Below, piece by piece: positions 8,177 through 17,209 of a DNA stretch of 41,260 bases; the stretch's first letter is position 1; each line of letters begins with the position of its first letter. The stretch lies in contig CACEFK010000006.1 in assembly GCA_902558835.1 (NCBI GenBank), positions 1-41,260 of the forward strand. Reading direction: 5' to 3'. Under the pieces are notes generated by a model that saw only the letters and a list, made by a program, of their open reading frames with translations, searched no databases and was not told the DNA's origin. This DNA is from an uncultured Pelagibacteraceae bacterium. Lineage in GTDB: Bacteria > Pseudomonadota > Alphaproteobacteria > Pelagibacterales > Pelagibacteraceae. The position numbers were made by a program, and so were the translations under genes.

Positions 8177-8890
8177 ATGAATTCATTAGACGCCAACATC
8201 AGAGATACAAAAACTAAAGGTGAGCTTAATTCACTTAGGGATAACGGTAATGTACCCGCGATAATTTATGGTGGTGAAGCTCAAAATGAAAAAATCTCTA
8301 TATCTAAAAAAGTACTTAAATCACTAATTGAAAAAGAAAATTTTTTATCAAGTATCATAACTTTAAATGTTGATGGTAAAACTCAAAAAGCTCTTCCAAG
8401 AGAAATAAAATACGACATTATTTCAGACGAACCAATTCATGTAGACTTTTTAAGAATAGTAGCAGGGATAAAAGTCAGAATTGAAGTTCCAGTAAAATTT
8501 TTAAATCATGAAAAATCTCCTGGTTTGAAAAGAGGTGGGGTTTTAAACATTGTAAGAAGAAAAGTTGAGCTAAAATGCCCAAGCGAAAAAATTCCTGAAA
8601 ATCTTGTGATAGATCTTGATGGAGTTGATATTGGAGAAAGTTTTAAGATTTCTTCTATAAATCTTGACACTGACGTTACTCCTACAATTCAAGGAAGAGA
8701 TTTCGTAATTGCAACTCTAGCAGCTCCAACTGTTATGAAAGAACCTGAAAAACCTGCAGAAGCGGAGGCGGCTGAAGGAGAGGGTGCTGAAGGAGCAGAA
8801 GCAGCGGCAGCTGAAGGTGGAGATAAACCAGGGGCTGATGGTGATAAAAAAGAAGGTGAAGACAAAAAACCTGCTGAAGAAAAAAAATAA
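8177..8890 (+). CDS. rplY: Ribosomal protein bL25, long (CTC/TL5) form with acidic low-complexity tail
   Basis: A 237-residue 5S rRNA-binding protein of the large ribosomal subunit. The N-terminal L25 domain (about residues 1-90) shows GELNSLRDNGNVPAIIYGG and ALPREIKYDIISDEPIHVDFLRI; the C-terminal TL5 beta domain (about 95-185) has KVRIEVPVKFLN, PGLKRGGVLNIVRRKVEL and IDLDGVDIGESFKIS. From about residue 190 the protein becomes a low-complexity tail of Glu, Ala, Gly, Lys and Pro. The DNA of this tail (about 8745-8890) is visibly richer in G+C than its surroundings. Function of the tail is unknown; similar acidic tails are common in alphaproteobacterial bL25. Confidence 0.95.
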   Translation: MNSLDANIRDTKTKGELNSLRDNGNVPAIIYGGEAQNEKISISKKVLKSLIEKENFLSSIITLNVDGKTQKALPREIKYDIISDEPIHVDFLRIVAGIKVRIEVPVKFLNHEKSPGLKRGGVLNIVRRKVELKCPSEKIPENLVIDLDGVDIGESFKISSINLDTDVTPTIQGRDFVIATLAAPTVMKEPEKPAEAEAAEGEGAEGAEAAAAEGGDKPGADGDKKEGEDKKPAEEKK

Positions 8891-8931
8891 GTTAATTAAA
8901 ATTGAATTTCATTCTCCAATATTAATATTTT

Positions 8932-9492
8932 ATGCTTCTACTTGTAGGATTAGGCAATCCAACCCCAGATAGTGAAAACAATAGGCACAATATTGGTTTC
9001 AAAATTATAGATGCAATAAATAAAAAATTTGGACTTTCAAAACAAAAACCAAAATTTAAAGGACTTCTTACAACTGGTAATGTAGGAGATCAAAAAGTTT
9101 ACGCTATTAAACCTTTAACATTTATGAATAATTCTGGAATTTGTATTAGAGAATTAATTGAATATTTCAAAATAGATGCTGAGGATGTTATCGTTTTTCA
9201 TGACGATCTGGATGTAGATTTTGGAAAAATAAAAGCAAAATTTGGTGGCTCTGATGCAGGACATAACGGAATTGCATCAATAGATAAGTTTATTGGCAAA
9301 GATTATTCAAGAGTGCGAATAGGAATTGGTAAACCAAAAGATAAAATGGAAGTTGGTGATTTTGTTCTTCAAAATTTTGATGAGGATGAAATGCTCGGAT
9401 TGGAAAAAGTTACCAGTAACATCACAGATTCTATTTCAATACTTATCGACAAAAAATTAGATTTATTCTCTAGCACTGTAAATAATAAATAA
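8932..9492 (+). CDS. pth: Peptidyl-tRNA hydrolase
   Basis: A 186-residue hydrolase that frees tRNA from peptidyl-tRNA released by stalled ribosomes. The sequence shows the expected active-site elements: GLGNP near the N-terminus, the catalytic His in NNRHNIGF, the asparagine of KPLTFMNNSG, the catalytic Asp in VFHDDLDVDFGKIKAKFGGSDAGHNG, and RVRIGIGKP. The ATG at 8932 begins immediately with the first beta strand (MLLLVGLGNP). It follows rplY by 41 bp and its TAA shares an A with the ychF start codon (position 9492). Confidence 0.97.
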   Translation: MLLLVGLGNPTPDSENNRHNIGFKIIDAINKKFGLSKQKPKFKGLLTTGNVGDQKVYAIKPLTFMNNSGICIRELIEYFKIDAEDVIVFHDDLDVDFGKIKAKFGGSDAGHNGIASIDKFIGKDYSRVRIGIGKPKDKMEVGDFVLQNFDEDEMLGLEKVTSNITDSISILIDKKLDLFSSTVNNK

Positions 9493-10565
9493 TGAGTTTT
9501 AAATGTGGAATTGTTGGTTTACCTAATGTGGGTAAATCTACACTCTTCAACGCTCTAACAAACTCAAGCAAAGCCCAAGCTGCAAATTTTCCATTTTGTA
9601 CGATAGATCCTAATGTGGGAGTAGTCCCTGTTCCAGATGAAAGATTGAACAAATTATCAGAAGTTTCAAAATCAAAAAAAACAATAAACACAACTATTTC
9701 ATTTGTAGATATAGCTGGTCTTGTGAAGGGCGCATCTAAAGGTGAAGGATTAGGCAACAAATTTCTGTCCCACATAAGAGAAGTTGATGCAGTTATTCAT
9801 ATGATTAGATGCTTTGACTCAGATGATATTCAAAATGTTAATCCTGATGTTGACCCAATAAGAGATCTTGAGATCATTGAAACTGAAATGATGTTGGCCG
9901 ACCTAGAATCTATCCAAAAAAGACTTGAAAAAAATAATAAGAAAAATGTAGACGAAGATCAGCTTAAGATTTTAGATATTGCATTAGACTGCATTAATAA
10001 TGATAAAGATATATCAATATTAAATTCGCAATTTGAAACAAAACAACTTAATCAAAGTGGCCTTTTATCAATAAAACCAAAGATTTTTGTTTGCAATGTA
10101 GATGAGCAAAGCGTACAGGATGGAAATAAATATACTAAAAATTTTATCGAAAAATTTGGAAAAGATAACACTCTGATTGTTTCTGCAGACATAGAAAACC
10201 AAATAAATGAATTAGCAGAAGATGAAAAAAAAAATTATATGGATATGATTGGTTTAAAAGATACAGGTTTAAGTATGTTAATTCAAAAGGGCTATAAAAT
10301 ATTAGAACTTGATACGTTTTTTACTTCTGGACCTGAAGAAACAAGAGCTTGGACAATACAAAAAAACTGTACCGCTCCTAAGGCTGCAGGAGAAATTCAT
10401 ACAGATTTTGAAAAAGGTTTCATTAGAGCTGAAACTATATCCTATGAAGATTTTATTGCTAATGATGGATGGGTAAATTCTAAAGCTAATGGAAAAATGA
10501 GATTGGAAGGTAAAGATTATACTGTGAAAGATGGAGACGTACTAAACTTCAGATTCAACACGTGA
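9492..10565 (+). CDS. ychF: Ribosome-binding ATPase YchF (OBG family)
   Basis: A 357-residue P-loop NTPase of the TRAFAC class that binds ribosomes and prefers ATP over GTP. The P-loop is GLPNVGKST (residues 8-16), switch II is FVDIAGLVKGASKGEGLGNKFL, a coiled coil occupies roughly 130-200, and the C-terminal TGS domain ends with CTAPKAAGEIHTDFEKGFIRAE and YTVKDGDVLNFRF. Length is typical. The coding end overlaps the convergent petC gene by 24 nt. Confidence 0.97.
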   Translation: MSFKCGIVGLPNVGKSTLFNALTNSSKAQAANFPFCTIDPNVGVVPVPDERLNKLSEVSKSKKTINTTISFVDIAGLVKGASKGEGLGNKFLSHIREVDAVIHMIRCFDSDDIQNVNPDVDPIRDLEIIETEMMLADLESIQKRLEKNNKKNVDEDQLKILDIALDCINNDKDISILNSQFETKQLNQSGLLSIKPKIFVCNVDEQSVQDGNKYTKNFIEKFGKDNTLIVSADIENQINELAEDEKKNYMDMIGLKDTGLSMLIQKGYKILELDTFFTSGPEETRAWTIQKNCTAPKAAGEIHTDFEKGFIRAETISYEDFIANDGWVNSKANGKMRLEGKDYTVKDGDVLNFRFNT

Positions 10566-11321
10566 CCAGATTTTTTTCATACTAAAATAAACTAAAACAG
10601 TTAGAATAATTAAATAGACAATCGCTTTAAAGCCCATCTGATGTCGAGATTCTAAATGAGGTTCAGCAGACCACATTAAGAAAGTCGTTACATCTTTTGA
10701 CATCTGTTCTACTGTTGCATTTGTTCCATCACCATACTCTACTAACCCATCTGATAATGGAGCAGCCATTCTAATTTTGTTACCATACATATATTTGTTA
10801 TAATAGACTCCATCATCTAAAGACACATTGCTAGGAGCTTCCTCATATCCTTGTAATAAAGAATAGATATAGTCAACACCACCTCCTCTTGCTTTTACTA
10901 AAACAGACATGTCTGGAGGATATGCGCCGCCATTTGCAGCTTGAGCTGCTTTTACATTATCGTACGGCATTACAAATTTGTCAGATAATTTACCTGGCCT
11001 TGTAAACATTTCACCATCAGAATTTGGACCATCGGTTACTTCAAATGAGGCTGCTATAGCTTTAGCTTGAGCTTCAGAGAATTCTGGTCCACCTGGCTCT
11101 GCTAAATTTCTATAACTTAAATATTTCATCGAATGACATGAAGCACATACTTCAGTATAAACTTGATATCCTCTTTGAAGAGAAGCTCTATCAAATTTTC
11201 CAAATAGACCCTTAAAACTCCAGTCAGTTTTTAGATATTCTACTTTTTCAGCAGCAAAAGAATGTGAATTTGAAGTAATAATTAAGATTATTATAGAAAA
11301 TAATTTAAATAAATTTTTCAC
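10542..11321 (-). CDS. petC: Cytochrome c1 of the bc1 complex
   Basis: A 259-residue periplasmic c-type cytochrome anchored by its C-terminus; it passes electrons from the Rieske protein to soluble cytochrome c. A Sec signal peptide ends near residue 24 (SFAAE). The haem site is C59-A-S-C62-H63, the sixth ligand probably M185 in KIRMAAPLSDG, and the membrane anchor spans about residues 232-250. It is the last gene of petA-petB-petC, one base after petB. The two chains are separate here, unlike the fused petBC of some Alphaproteobacteria such as Bradyrhizobium. Its 3' end overlaps ychF. Confidence 0.96.
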   Translation of the reverse strand: MKNLFKLFSIIILIITSNSHSFAAEKVEYLKTDWSFKGLFGKFDRASLQRGYQVYTEVCASCHSMKYLSYRNLAEPGGPEFSEAQAKAIAASFEVTDGPNSDGEMFTRPGKLSDKFVMPYDNVKAAQAANGGAYPPDMSVLVKARGGGVDYIYSLLQGYEEAPSNVSLDDGVYYNKYMYGNKIRMAAPLSDGLVEYGDGTNATVEQMSKDVTTFLMWSAEPHLESRHQMGFKAIVYLIILTVLVYFSMKKIWSRVESEV

Positions 11322-11322
11322 C

Positions 11323-12585
11323 TTATTCCATTTTACTTTCTTTATTTCTGGCAGCAGCTAGATTTGGTGAACCACCGAGAACAGGTTCAGTAATACTTAG
11401 AGGCACAGGTAAAGTTTTTTCTTTAAAGCCTAAAACAGGAAGAATAATTAAAAAATGTAAAAAATAATACGCCGTAGCAACTCGTGCTATCAACAAGTAA
11501 AGTCCCTCAGCTGGCATCGCACCCACATAACCAAGTATCAAAACATCAGCAACTAATATCCAGTAAAATTGTTTATATAAAGGTCTGAATACTGCGGATC
11601 TTATTTTTGAGGTATCTAACCAAGGTAAAACTGCTAAGATTAATATTGCAGACAACATAGCTACAACTCCTAGCAATTTATCAGGAACTGATCTTAATAT
11701 TGCATAAAAAGGTAAGAGATACCATTCAGGAACAATGTGTGCAGGTGTTACCATTGGGTTTGCCTCGATATAATTATCTGCATGACCTAAAATATTTGGT
11801 GCATAGAACACAAAGAAAGCGAACACAATCATGAACATTAATAAAGCAAAACCATCTTTAATTACGATGTAAGGATGGAAAGGCACAGTATCTTTAGATG
11901 GTTTTTTTATATCTATTCCAACTGGATTGTTATTACCAGGAACATGTAAGGCCCATATGTGTAAAACAACTAGTCCTAAAATTAAAAATGGAATTAAATA
12001 ATGCAAAGTAAAAAATCTAGTTAACGTAGGATTGTCAACTGAATAACCTCCCCACAACCAAGTAACAATACCCTCTCCAACTAACGGAATGGCGCTAAAT
12101 AAATTTGTGATTACAGTTGCTCCCCAGAAACTCATTTGTCCCCAAGGCAATACATAACCCATGAATGCAGCTGCCATCATTAGCAGGTAAATAATTATTC
12201 CAATTATCCAAATTATTTCTCTTGGTGCTTTATAAGAACCATAAAATAATGATCTGAAGATATGAATGTAGACTGCCAAGAAAAACATAGACGCACCATT
12301 TGCATGAATGTATCTAATTAACCAACCATAGTTTACATCACGCATTATGTGCTCAACACTCTCAAAAGCCATATCAGCGTGAGCGATGTAATGCATTGCG
12401 AGAGTTAAGCCTGTGATAATTTGAGTGACTAAGCAAAAAGTTAAAATTCCTCCAAATGTCCACCAATAATTTAAATTTTTAGGAGTCGGATAATCTGTTA
12501 AATGATTTGCTAGAGTTAAAAGTGGTAATCGATCATTAAACCATTGTCCTACTTTTGATTTTGGTCTGTAATCGTGATCACTCAT
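11323..12585 (-). CDS. petB: Cytochrome b of the bc1 complex
   Basis: A 420-residue cytochrome b with eight transmembrane helices, carrying the two b haems and the Qo and Qi quinone sites. The haem-ligand histidine pairs are seen in [17 protein letters not shown] and [15 protein letters not shown]. The Qo-site PEWY motif is present in [17 protein letters not shown], and [19 protein letters not shown] is the cd1 region. Full-length cytochrome b, with both N-terminal four-helix and C-terminal parts, is typical of Proteobacteria and mitochondria. Gaps are 11 nt to petA and 1 nt to petC. Confidence 0.98.
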   Translation of the reverse strand: MSDHDYRPKSKVGQWFNDRLPLLTLANHLTDYPTPKNLNYWWTFGGILTFCLVTQIITGLTLAMHYIAHADMAFESVEHIMRDVNYGWLIRYIHANGASMFFLAVYIHIFRSLFYGSYKAPREIIWIIGIIIYLLMMAAAFMGYVLPWGQMSFWGATVITNLFSAIPLVGEGIVTWLWGGYSVDNPTLTRFFTLHYLIPFLILGLVVLHIWALHVPGNNNPVGIDIKKPSKDTVPFHPYIVIKDGFALLMFMIVFAFFVFYAPNILGHADNYIEANPMVTPAHIVPEWYLLPFYAILRSVPDKLLGVVAMLSAILILAVLPWLDTSKIRSAVFRPLYKQFYWILVADVLILGYVGAMPAEGLYLLIARVATAYYFLHFLIILPVLGFKEKTLPVPLSITEPVLGGSPNLAAARNKESKME

Positions 12586-12596
12586 TAGTATTTAGT

Positions 12597-13106
12597 TTAT
12601 CCAATCTTAATTGTATTAGCGTTAACGAATTCGTATTTAGGTACTTCCATATTTAACGGAGCTGGCCCTTTTCTTATTCTTCCAGAGGTATCATAGTGAG
12701 ATCCATGACATGGGCAAAACCATCCATTGTAATCTCCTTTGTCATTTAAAGGTACACATCCTAAATGTGTGCAAACTCCTAACATAACAAGCCACTCTGG
12801 ATTTTTAGCTCTATCCTCATCTTTCTCAGGATGAATTAAATCCTCCATTTTCACTTTTCTTGCTTCATCAATTTCCTCTTGAGTTCTTCTTCTTATAAAA
12901 ACAGGTTTACCTCTCCACAAAACAGTTAATGTATTTCCTGGTGTTAGTGCGCTTACATCAACTTCTGTGCTAGCTAATGCTTTAACAGAAGCATCTGGAT
13001 TCATTTGATCGATCATTGGCCAAACTACTGCAGCGGCACCAACGGCTCCTACAGCTGTGGTAGCTGTAAATAAAAAATCTCTTCTTTTTGTTTTTTTTTC
13101 AGACAC
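12597..13106 (-). CDS. petA: Rieske iron-sulfur protein of the bc1 complex
   Basis: A 169-residue Rieske [2Fe-2S] subunit. The cluster ligands are C112 and H114 in CTHLGC and C131 and H134 in CPCHGSHYD, with C117 and C133 forming the usual disulfide. The N-terminus has a Tat-like signal anchor: two arginines in TKRRDFLF followed by a hydrophobic stretch (about 13-30), which stays as membrane anchor in this family. It is the first gene of petABC and diverges from trmL over 92 bp, the likely location of the operon promoter. Confidence 0.97.
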   Translation of the reverse strand: MSEKKTKRRDFLFTATTAVGAVGAAAVVWPMIDQMNPDASVKALASTEVDVSALTPGNTLTVLWRGKPVFIRRRTQEEIDEARKVKMEDLIHPEKDEDRAKNPEWLVMLGVCTHLGCVPLNDKGDYNGWFCPCHGSHYDTSGRIRKGPAPLNMEVPKYEFVNANTIKIG

Positions 13107-13198
13107 TTTTAGTAGCTTTTATTATTATCTCTTTTTGATTTAAAATAGTTAATATACGAATTCATATAATATAAAATAATTATTTTACTACTGAAAGA
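13107..13198. promoter_or_regulatory. Divergent promoter region petA / trmL
   Basis: A 92 bp gap, one of the two longest in the window, very A+T-rich. A TATAAT at 13165-13170 is a perfect -10 match for the plus strand, placing a start about 20-25 nt before trmL, but the hexamer 17 bp upstream (AAAATA) is not a -35; a TTGATT lies 24 bp away, too far. Minus-strand -10-like sequences overlap the same place. No inverted repeat for a regulator stands out. The region is the natural place for control of petABC, perhaps by the PetP/PetR-like proteins. Confidence 0.4.
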
Positions 13199-13672
13199 AT
13201 GACACATAATTCAACAATTTTAGGACCCAAAATAGCTTTGTATGAGCCTGATATACCTCAGAATACTGCTGCAATCATAAGAACTTGTGCTTGTTTGGGT
13301 GCTAAACTAGAAATAATTGAACCATGTGGCTTTCTATTATCAGATAAACGATTTAAAAGAGTGGTTATGGACTATATGGACTATAGTCAAATAGAATTTT
13401 ATCAAAGTTCTGAAAAATTTTTTGAGGCAAAGAAGAAACAAAGAATCGTATTGATGACAACTAAGGGTTCAATAAATTATACTAAATTTAAATTTAAGCC
13501 TGATGATACTATTTTGTTTGGAAGAGAAAGTGCGGGGGTACCCGAAGAGGTTCATAAAATTATTAAAAATCGTTTAAAAATACCAATGAATAGCCAAGTA
13601 AGATCTCTTAATATTGCATCGTCTGTTGCCATTGTTTTGGCAGAAAGTTTGCGTCAAATAGAATTAATATAA
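13199..13672 (+). CDS. trmL: tRNA (cytidine/uridine-34 2'-O) methyltransferase TrmL
   Basis: A 157-residue SPOUT-class (trefoil knot) methyltransferase that 2'-O-methylates the wobble base of tRNA-Leu isoacceptors. The family signatures are YEPDIPQNTAAIIRTCACLGA, IEPCGFLLSDKRFKR, ILFGRESAGVPEE and the SAM-knot motif IPMNSQVRSLNIASSVAIVLAE. Length is typical of TrmL rather than the longer TrmH. It is followed by hemF after a single base. Confidence 0.93.
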   Translation: MTHNSTILGPKIALYEPDIPQNTAAIIRTCACLGAKLEIIEPCGFLLSDKRFKRVVMDYMDYSQIEFYQSSEKFFEAKKKQRIVLMTTKGSINYTKFKFKPDDTILFGRESAGVPEEVHKIIKNRLKIPMNSQVRSLNIASSVAIVLAESLRQIELI

Positions 13673-13673
13673 A

Positions 13674-14501
13674 ATGGATATTTCAATCAAAAAAGACTTA
13701 GCGAGTAACTGGTTTAAGCTATTACAAAATGCAATATGCGACGACATTTTAAAAATTGAGAAAAATAAAGTAAATTTTGAATCAACTTCTTGGAAAAGAA
13801 GCAATAAAAAAGATGAGGGTGGTGGTGAATATAGAATTCTTAAAAGTGGAAAAATTTTTGAAAAAGTAGGAGTAAATTTTTCTAAAGTTTATGGAAAATT
13901 TCCTAGGCAATTTCAACAGAATATACCAGGGGCAAGCAAAGATCCTAAATTTTGGGCATCAGGAATATCAATAGTTATGCACATGCAAAATCCCCATATT
14001 CCTGCAATGCATTTTAATACCAGATTTATTTGTACAACAAAGAATTGGTTTGGCGGAGGTATGGATGTAACCCCAGCAATAAAAGATGAAAAAGAGAAGA
14101 AAAACTTTCATAAAATATTAAAAGCAATGTGCGATAGACATAATAAAAATTATTATAAAAAATATAAAAAGTGGTGTGATGAATATTTTTATCTACCTCA
14201 CAGAAAAGAACCCAGAGGTATAGGTGGAATATTTTTTGACTATAAAAATGATAATTTTGAAAATGACTTTAAATTTGTCAGAGATGTTGGTGTTACATTT
14301 CAAATGCTATTTAATGAAATAATTAAAAAAAAATTAAAAAGAAAATGGACTTTAAAAGATAAAGAGTTTCAGTATATTAAAAGAGGTCGATACGCAGAAT
14401 TTAATTTGCTCTATGATAGAGGAACAAAATTTGGGCTACAAACTGGTGGTAATGTTGAAGGAATTTTGATGTCATTACCTCCGATTGCAAAATGGAAATA
14501 A
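13674..14501 (+). CDS. hemF: Oxygen-dependent coproporphyrinogen III oxidase
   Basis: A 275-residue aerobic enzyme that oxidatively decarboxylates coproporphyrinogen III to protoporphyrinogen IX in haem synthesis. Conserved blocks are [50 protein letters not shown] and the C-terminal [23 protein letters not shown] followed by ILMSLPP. It belongs to an obligately aerobic metabolism, in line with the aa3 oxidase genes at the window end. It sits between trmL and greA, all on the plus strand. Confidence 0.97.
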   Translation: MDISIKKDLASNWFKLLQNAICDDILKIEKNKVNFESTSWKRSNKKDEGGGEYRILKSGKIFEKVGVNFSKVYGKFPRQFQQNIPGASKDPKFWASGISIVMHMQNPHIPAMHFNTRFICTTKNWFGGGMDVTPAIKDEKEKKNFHKILKAMCDRHNKNYYKKYKKWCDEYFYLPHRKEPRGIGGIFFDYKNDNFENDFKFVRDVGVTFQMLFNEIIKKKLKRKWTLKDKEFQYIKRGRYAEFNLLYDRGTKFGLQTGGNVEGILMSLPPIAKWK

Positions 14502-14505
14502 AAAA

Positions 14506-14982
14506 ATGGATAAAGAGCCAATAACATTAAACGGATTAAATAAACTAAAGGAAGAATTAGTTTTTTTAAAAGAAAAAAAAAGACCTGAGATAGTAGCTGC
14601 AATTGCTGAAGCGAGATCCCATGGAGACCTTAAAGAAAATGCTGAATATCATGCAGCTAAAGAAGAACAGTCTCATAACGAAGGAAGAATAACCGAAATT
14701 AACGACATAATTGCAAGAGCAAATGTTATTGACGTTACAAAACTAAACAATGAAGGAAAAGTAATTTTTGGATCTACAGTTTATTTAGAAGATTTAGATA
14801 CTGGTGAAAAAATTAATTATAAAATTGTTGGAAGAGATGAGGCGGATTTAAAACAAAAACTAATTTTCTTTCAATCACCAATTGGCAAAGGTTTGATTGG
14901 AAAAAATAAAAGTGATTTAGTTGAAATAAATACACCCTCTGGTGTAAAAAATTTTGAAATTAAAGACGTTAAATATATTTAA
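14506..14982 (+). CDS. greA: Transcription elongation factor GreA
   Basis: A 158-residue factor that rescues backtracked RNA polymerase by stimulating transcript cleavage. The N-terminal coiled coil (residues 10-75) shows [43 protein letters not shown], with the two conserved acidic residues of the loop in DLKENAEY; the C-terminal FKBP-like domain includes [10 protein letters not shown] and [11 protein letters not shown] use ATG 14506, which gives the standard length; an in-frame TTG at 14485 would run back into hemF. The stop shares TTAA with the convergent cca stop. Confidence 0.96.
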   Translation: MDKEPITLNGLNKLKEELVFLKEKKRPEIVAAIAEARSHGDLKENAEYHAAKEEQSHNEGRITEINDIIARANVIDVTKLNNEGKVIFGSTVYLEDLDTGEKINYKIVGRDEADLKQKLIFFQSPIGKGLIGKNKSDLVEINTPSGVKNFEIKDVKYI

Positions 14983-16253
14983 CTTTTTACTATTTGTTGT
15001 ACCTGCTTATCTGAAATTTGAAATCCGTTTTGAACCCAAGTTTCTTCTATCCTTTTTAATTTATTTCCTAAGGTTTTACCCTCAGGGATTTGAAATTTAG
15101 ACATTAATAAATCAGCGCCTATTGGCAAAGTTGGAATTACTTTCTCTTTATAAGTATCTAATAATTTGATTAGTTTTTTCTCTACTTTATTTGAGATAAA
15201 GATTTTAAAATTAATTATATCTATTACAGCCTGTCGCCCATTAAAATAAAAAAATTTATTCAAGTTTTTTTCTGTAAAGTTGTTTAAAGTTACTTTTTCT
15301 CTATAAAAAAGATCTATCAATTTTAATCTTTTCTTATCTTTGTTAGATATTTTAAATTTATAAAGAAAATAATCAGCATTATCAGTCCCATCAATAACTA
15401 AAAGCGCAATTAAGAATATAAAGTCAATTTTTAAAAAATTCTCTGCAGCATATGAATTTTGTTTTTTAAAATTTTTAATATTCTTTAATTGAGGGAAAAT
15501 TATTTCTACGAGTTCTAAACTTTCTTTATCTTGAAAGAGTTTTAAAAAACCATTTGAACTAGTTATTTTTTTTAGTTCATCGATTAATCTTTCAGATGAT
15601 ATATTTGAAATTCCATCAATATTTTTTTTTATGTTTTTTAATATTTCTGGCTGGTGCTTATGATTTGAGTAATTTAAATAAAATCTTAAATACCTCAAAA
15701 TACGTAAATAATCCTCTTGAATTCTTTTTTCCGCATTGCCAATAAAATTAATATAACCCTCCTCCAAATCTTTTTTACCGTTAAATGGATCAAATAAATT
15801 ACCCTCACTATCTGCATAAATTGAATTGATAGTAAAATCCCTTCTAGAGGCATCTTCCTTCCAATCTAAAGAGAATTCTACTTCAGCATGCCTTCCATCA
15901 GTTGAGACGTCTTTCCTTAAAGAAGTAATTTCATATTTATGTTCGTCAACTATTGCGGTTATAGTTCCATGTTCAATTCCTGTTTCGTAATAACTTATTT
16001 GTTTGTTTTTAAGAGCCTCACAAACTTCTGGGGGAGTTAAATTTGTTGCCAGGTCAATATCATCAACATTTTCTTTTTTTATCACTTTTCTTACACACCC
16101 ACCCACATATCTGATTTCACTTTTCTCTGAAAAATTATTAATTGCTTCAAAAATTTTATTTGCGGGTGTTGTTAAAGTAATTTGTTTTAAATTTTGACTG
16201 ATATAATCAAGATTTTTTGATCTGGAAAAAAATTTATCTAAAAAATTTTTCAT
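14979..16253 (-). CDS. cca: CCA tRNA nucleotidyltransferase / poly(A) polymerase family
   Basis: A class II nucleotidyltransferase of 424 residues. The N-terminal polymerase domain carries [10 protein letters not shown] and the catalytic aspartate pair VDDIDLATN, then [20 protein letters not shown] and the family block [15 protein letters not shown]; an RNA- and head-binding motif [16 protein letters not shown]-like sequence follows. It most likely adds or repairs the CCA end of tRNAs; poly(A) polymerase activity cannot be excluded by eye. The only in-frame start before the core is ATG 16251-16253, 3 nt after the CCA end of tRNA-Gln on the same strand, so the gene has essentially no leader of its own after tRNA processing. 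Confidence 0.93.
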   Translation of the reverse strand: MKNFLDKFFSRSKNLDYISQNLKQITLTTPANKIFEAINNFSEKSEIRYVGGCVRKVIKKENVDDIDLATNLTPPEVCEALKNKQISYYETGIEHGTITAIVDEHKYEITSLRKDVSTDGRHAEVEFSLDWKEDASRRDFTINSIYADSEGNLFDPFNGKKDLEEGYINFIGNAEKRIQEDYLRILRYLRFYLNYSNHKHQPEILKNIKKNIDGISNISSERLIDELKKITSSNGFLKLFQDKESLELVEIIFPQLKNIKNFKKQNSYAAENFLKIDFIFLIALLVIDGTDNADYFLYKFKISNKDKKRLKLIDLFYREKVTLNNFTEKNLNKFFYFNGRQAVIDIINFKIFISNKVEKKLIKLLDTYKEKVIPTLPIGADLLMSKFQIPEGKTLGNKLKRIEETWVQNGFQISDKQVQQIVKS

Positions 16254-16256
16254 AAA

Positions 16257-16330
16257 TGGCTGGGGCGCTAGGATTCGAACCTAGGATGCAGGTACCAAAA
16301 ACCCGTGCCTTACCGCTTGGCTACGCCCCA
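16257..16330 (-). tRNA. tRNA-Gln (anticodon UUG)
   Basis: On the minus strand the acceptor arms TGGGGCG and CGCCCCA pair perfectly over 7 bp. The D arm is GCC...GGC, the anticodon stem CGGGT/ACCTG (one G-U pair), the anticodon loop TTTTGGT with anticodon TTG (Gln), and the T stem CTAGG/CCTAG around TTCGAAT. The discriminator G and the 3' CCA are encoded (16257-16260 as TGGC on the plus strand). It lies 33 nt after ispE and 3 nt before cca, all on the same strand, so it is embedded in a protein-coding operon. A TATAGG preceded by TG occurs about 14 nt upstream and might be an own promoter, but is weak. Confidence 0.97.
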
Positions 16331-16363
16331 ATACTAGCTTCCTATAACATAAAAATATAAAAT

Positions 16364-17209
16364 TCATATAGTTTTTGCTGTAACACACCAATAATTTTTA
16401 TATTTTCTTTTAAATTTAGCTTTTGCCAATTTACAACTCTTTAATGAATTATAATAGGCAACAATTGTTGATCCTGAACCAGTCATTCTTACAAACAAAG
16501 GATTATTTGTACTTTCTAAGAACAACTTTATTTTTTTAAGTTTTGGATATTTTTTAAGTGCTATTGTTTCAAGGGCATTTTGTTGATCAATCAAATATTT
16601 TATTCCAAACATGTTTTTTTTGGGTTTGTTATATTTTGATTTTGTATACTTTCGAACAGAAGAGTATATTTTTTTAGTTGAGCACCCAAAATCAGGCTTT
16701 ACTAAAGTAGAGTAATATTTTGGAGTATTATAAATCTTTTTTATTCTACCACCTGATGACAATACACAGCTGGATGAAATGGTTCCCAGAATAACATCGG
16801 AACCAACCAAGTCACAGATACTTCGAGTTTTTTGATGATTAGGATTAATAATTTTTTTTTTAACCAGATAATTAAACACGCTAGCTGCGTTCATCGATCC
16901 CCCACCCAACCCGGCTTCTTGAGGGATTAATTTTTTAATTTTAACTTTAAATTTTTTATTTTTTAATAAATTTTCTTTATCTAGTATTTGAAATAATTTT
17001 TGAACAGTATTTTTTTTTCCAATATTTTTAGAAAACTTTCCATAAAAAGAAATATGATGTTTTTTTCCATTATGTTGATTGATTGAAATAAGATCATGTA
17101 AATCTATGAAACCAATTATACTTTCAATTTTATGTAAAACCTTTTTTTTTCCAGTGATATTTAATGCTAAGTTTAACTTTGCATTAGATTTAATTTTATT
17201 AATTTTCAT
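16364..17209 (-). CDS. ispE: 4-diphosphocytidyl-2-C-methyl-D-erythritol kinase
   Basis: A 281-residue GHMP kinase that phosphorylates CDP-ME in the MEP pathway to isopentenyl diphosphate. The start KSNAKLNLALNI is the usual first strand with the substrate lysine; the ATP-binding glycine loop is PQEAGLGGGSMNAASVF (about residues 92-108) and the third motif is VRMTGSGSTIVAYY. The loop reads GGSMNAA where many homologues have GGSSDAA. It is one base pair apart from the TPR gene (TAA followed directly by ATG) and precedes tRNA-Gln. Together with ispH at 33.8 kb it makes two MEP-pathway genes in this window. Confidence 0.92.
   Translation of the reverse strand: MKINKIKSNAKLNLALNITGKKKVLHKIESIIGFIDLHDLISINQHNGKKHHISFYGKFSKNIGKKNTVQKLFQILDKENLLKNKKFKVKIKKLIPQEAGLGGGSMNAASVFNYLVKKKIINPNHQKTRSICDLVGSDVILGTISSSCVLSSGGRIKKIYNTPKYYSTLVKPDFGCSTKKIYSSVRKYTKSKYNKPKKNMFGIKYLIDQQNALETIALKKYPKLKKIKLFLESTNNPLFVRMTGSGSTIVAYYNSLKSCKLAKAKFKRKYKNYWCVTAKTI

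Noticed and set aside
8918-8929. Perfect 12 bp palindrome AATATTAATATT just before pth as an operator
   Set aside because: It consists only of A and T in a very A+T-rich gap and has no second copy near a related gene; chance is sufficient.
14485-14505. GreA start at TTG 14485; likewise b' subunit at TTG 28393, subunit b at 28949 and EnvZ at GTG 3035
   Set aside because: In each case a nearby downstream ATG gives the usual family N-terminus and less overlap with the previous gene.
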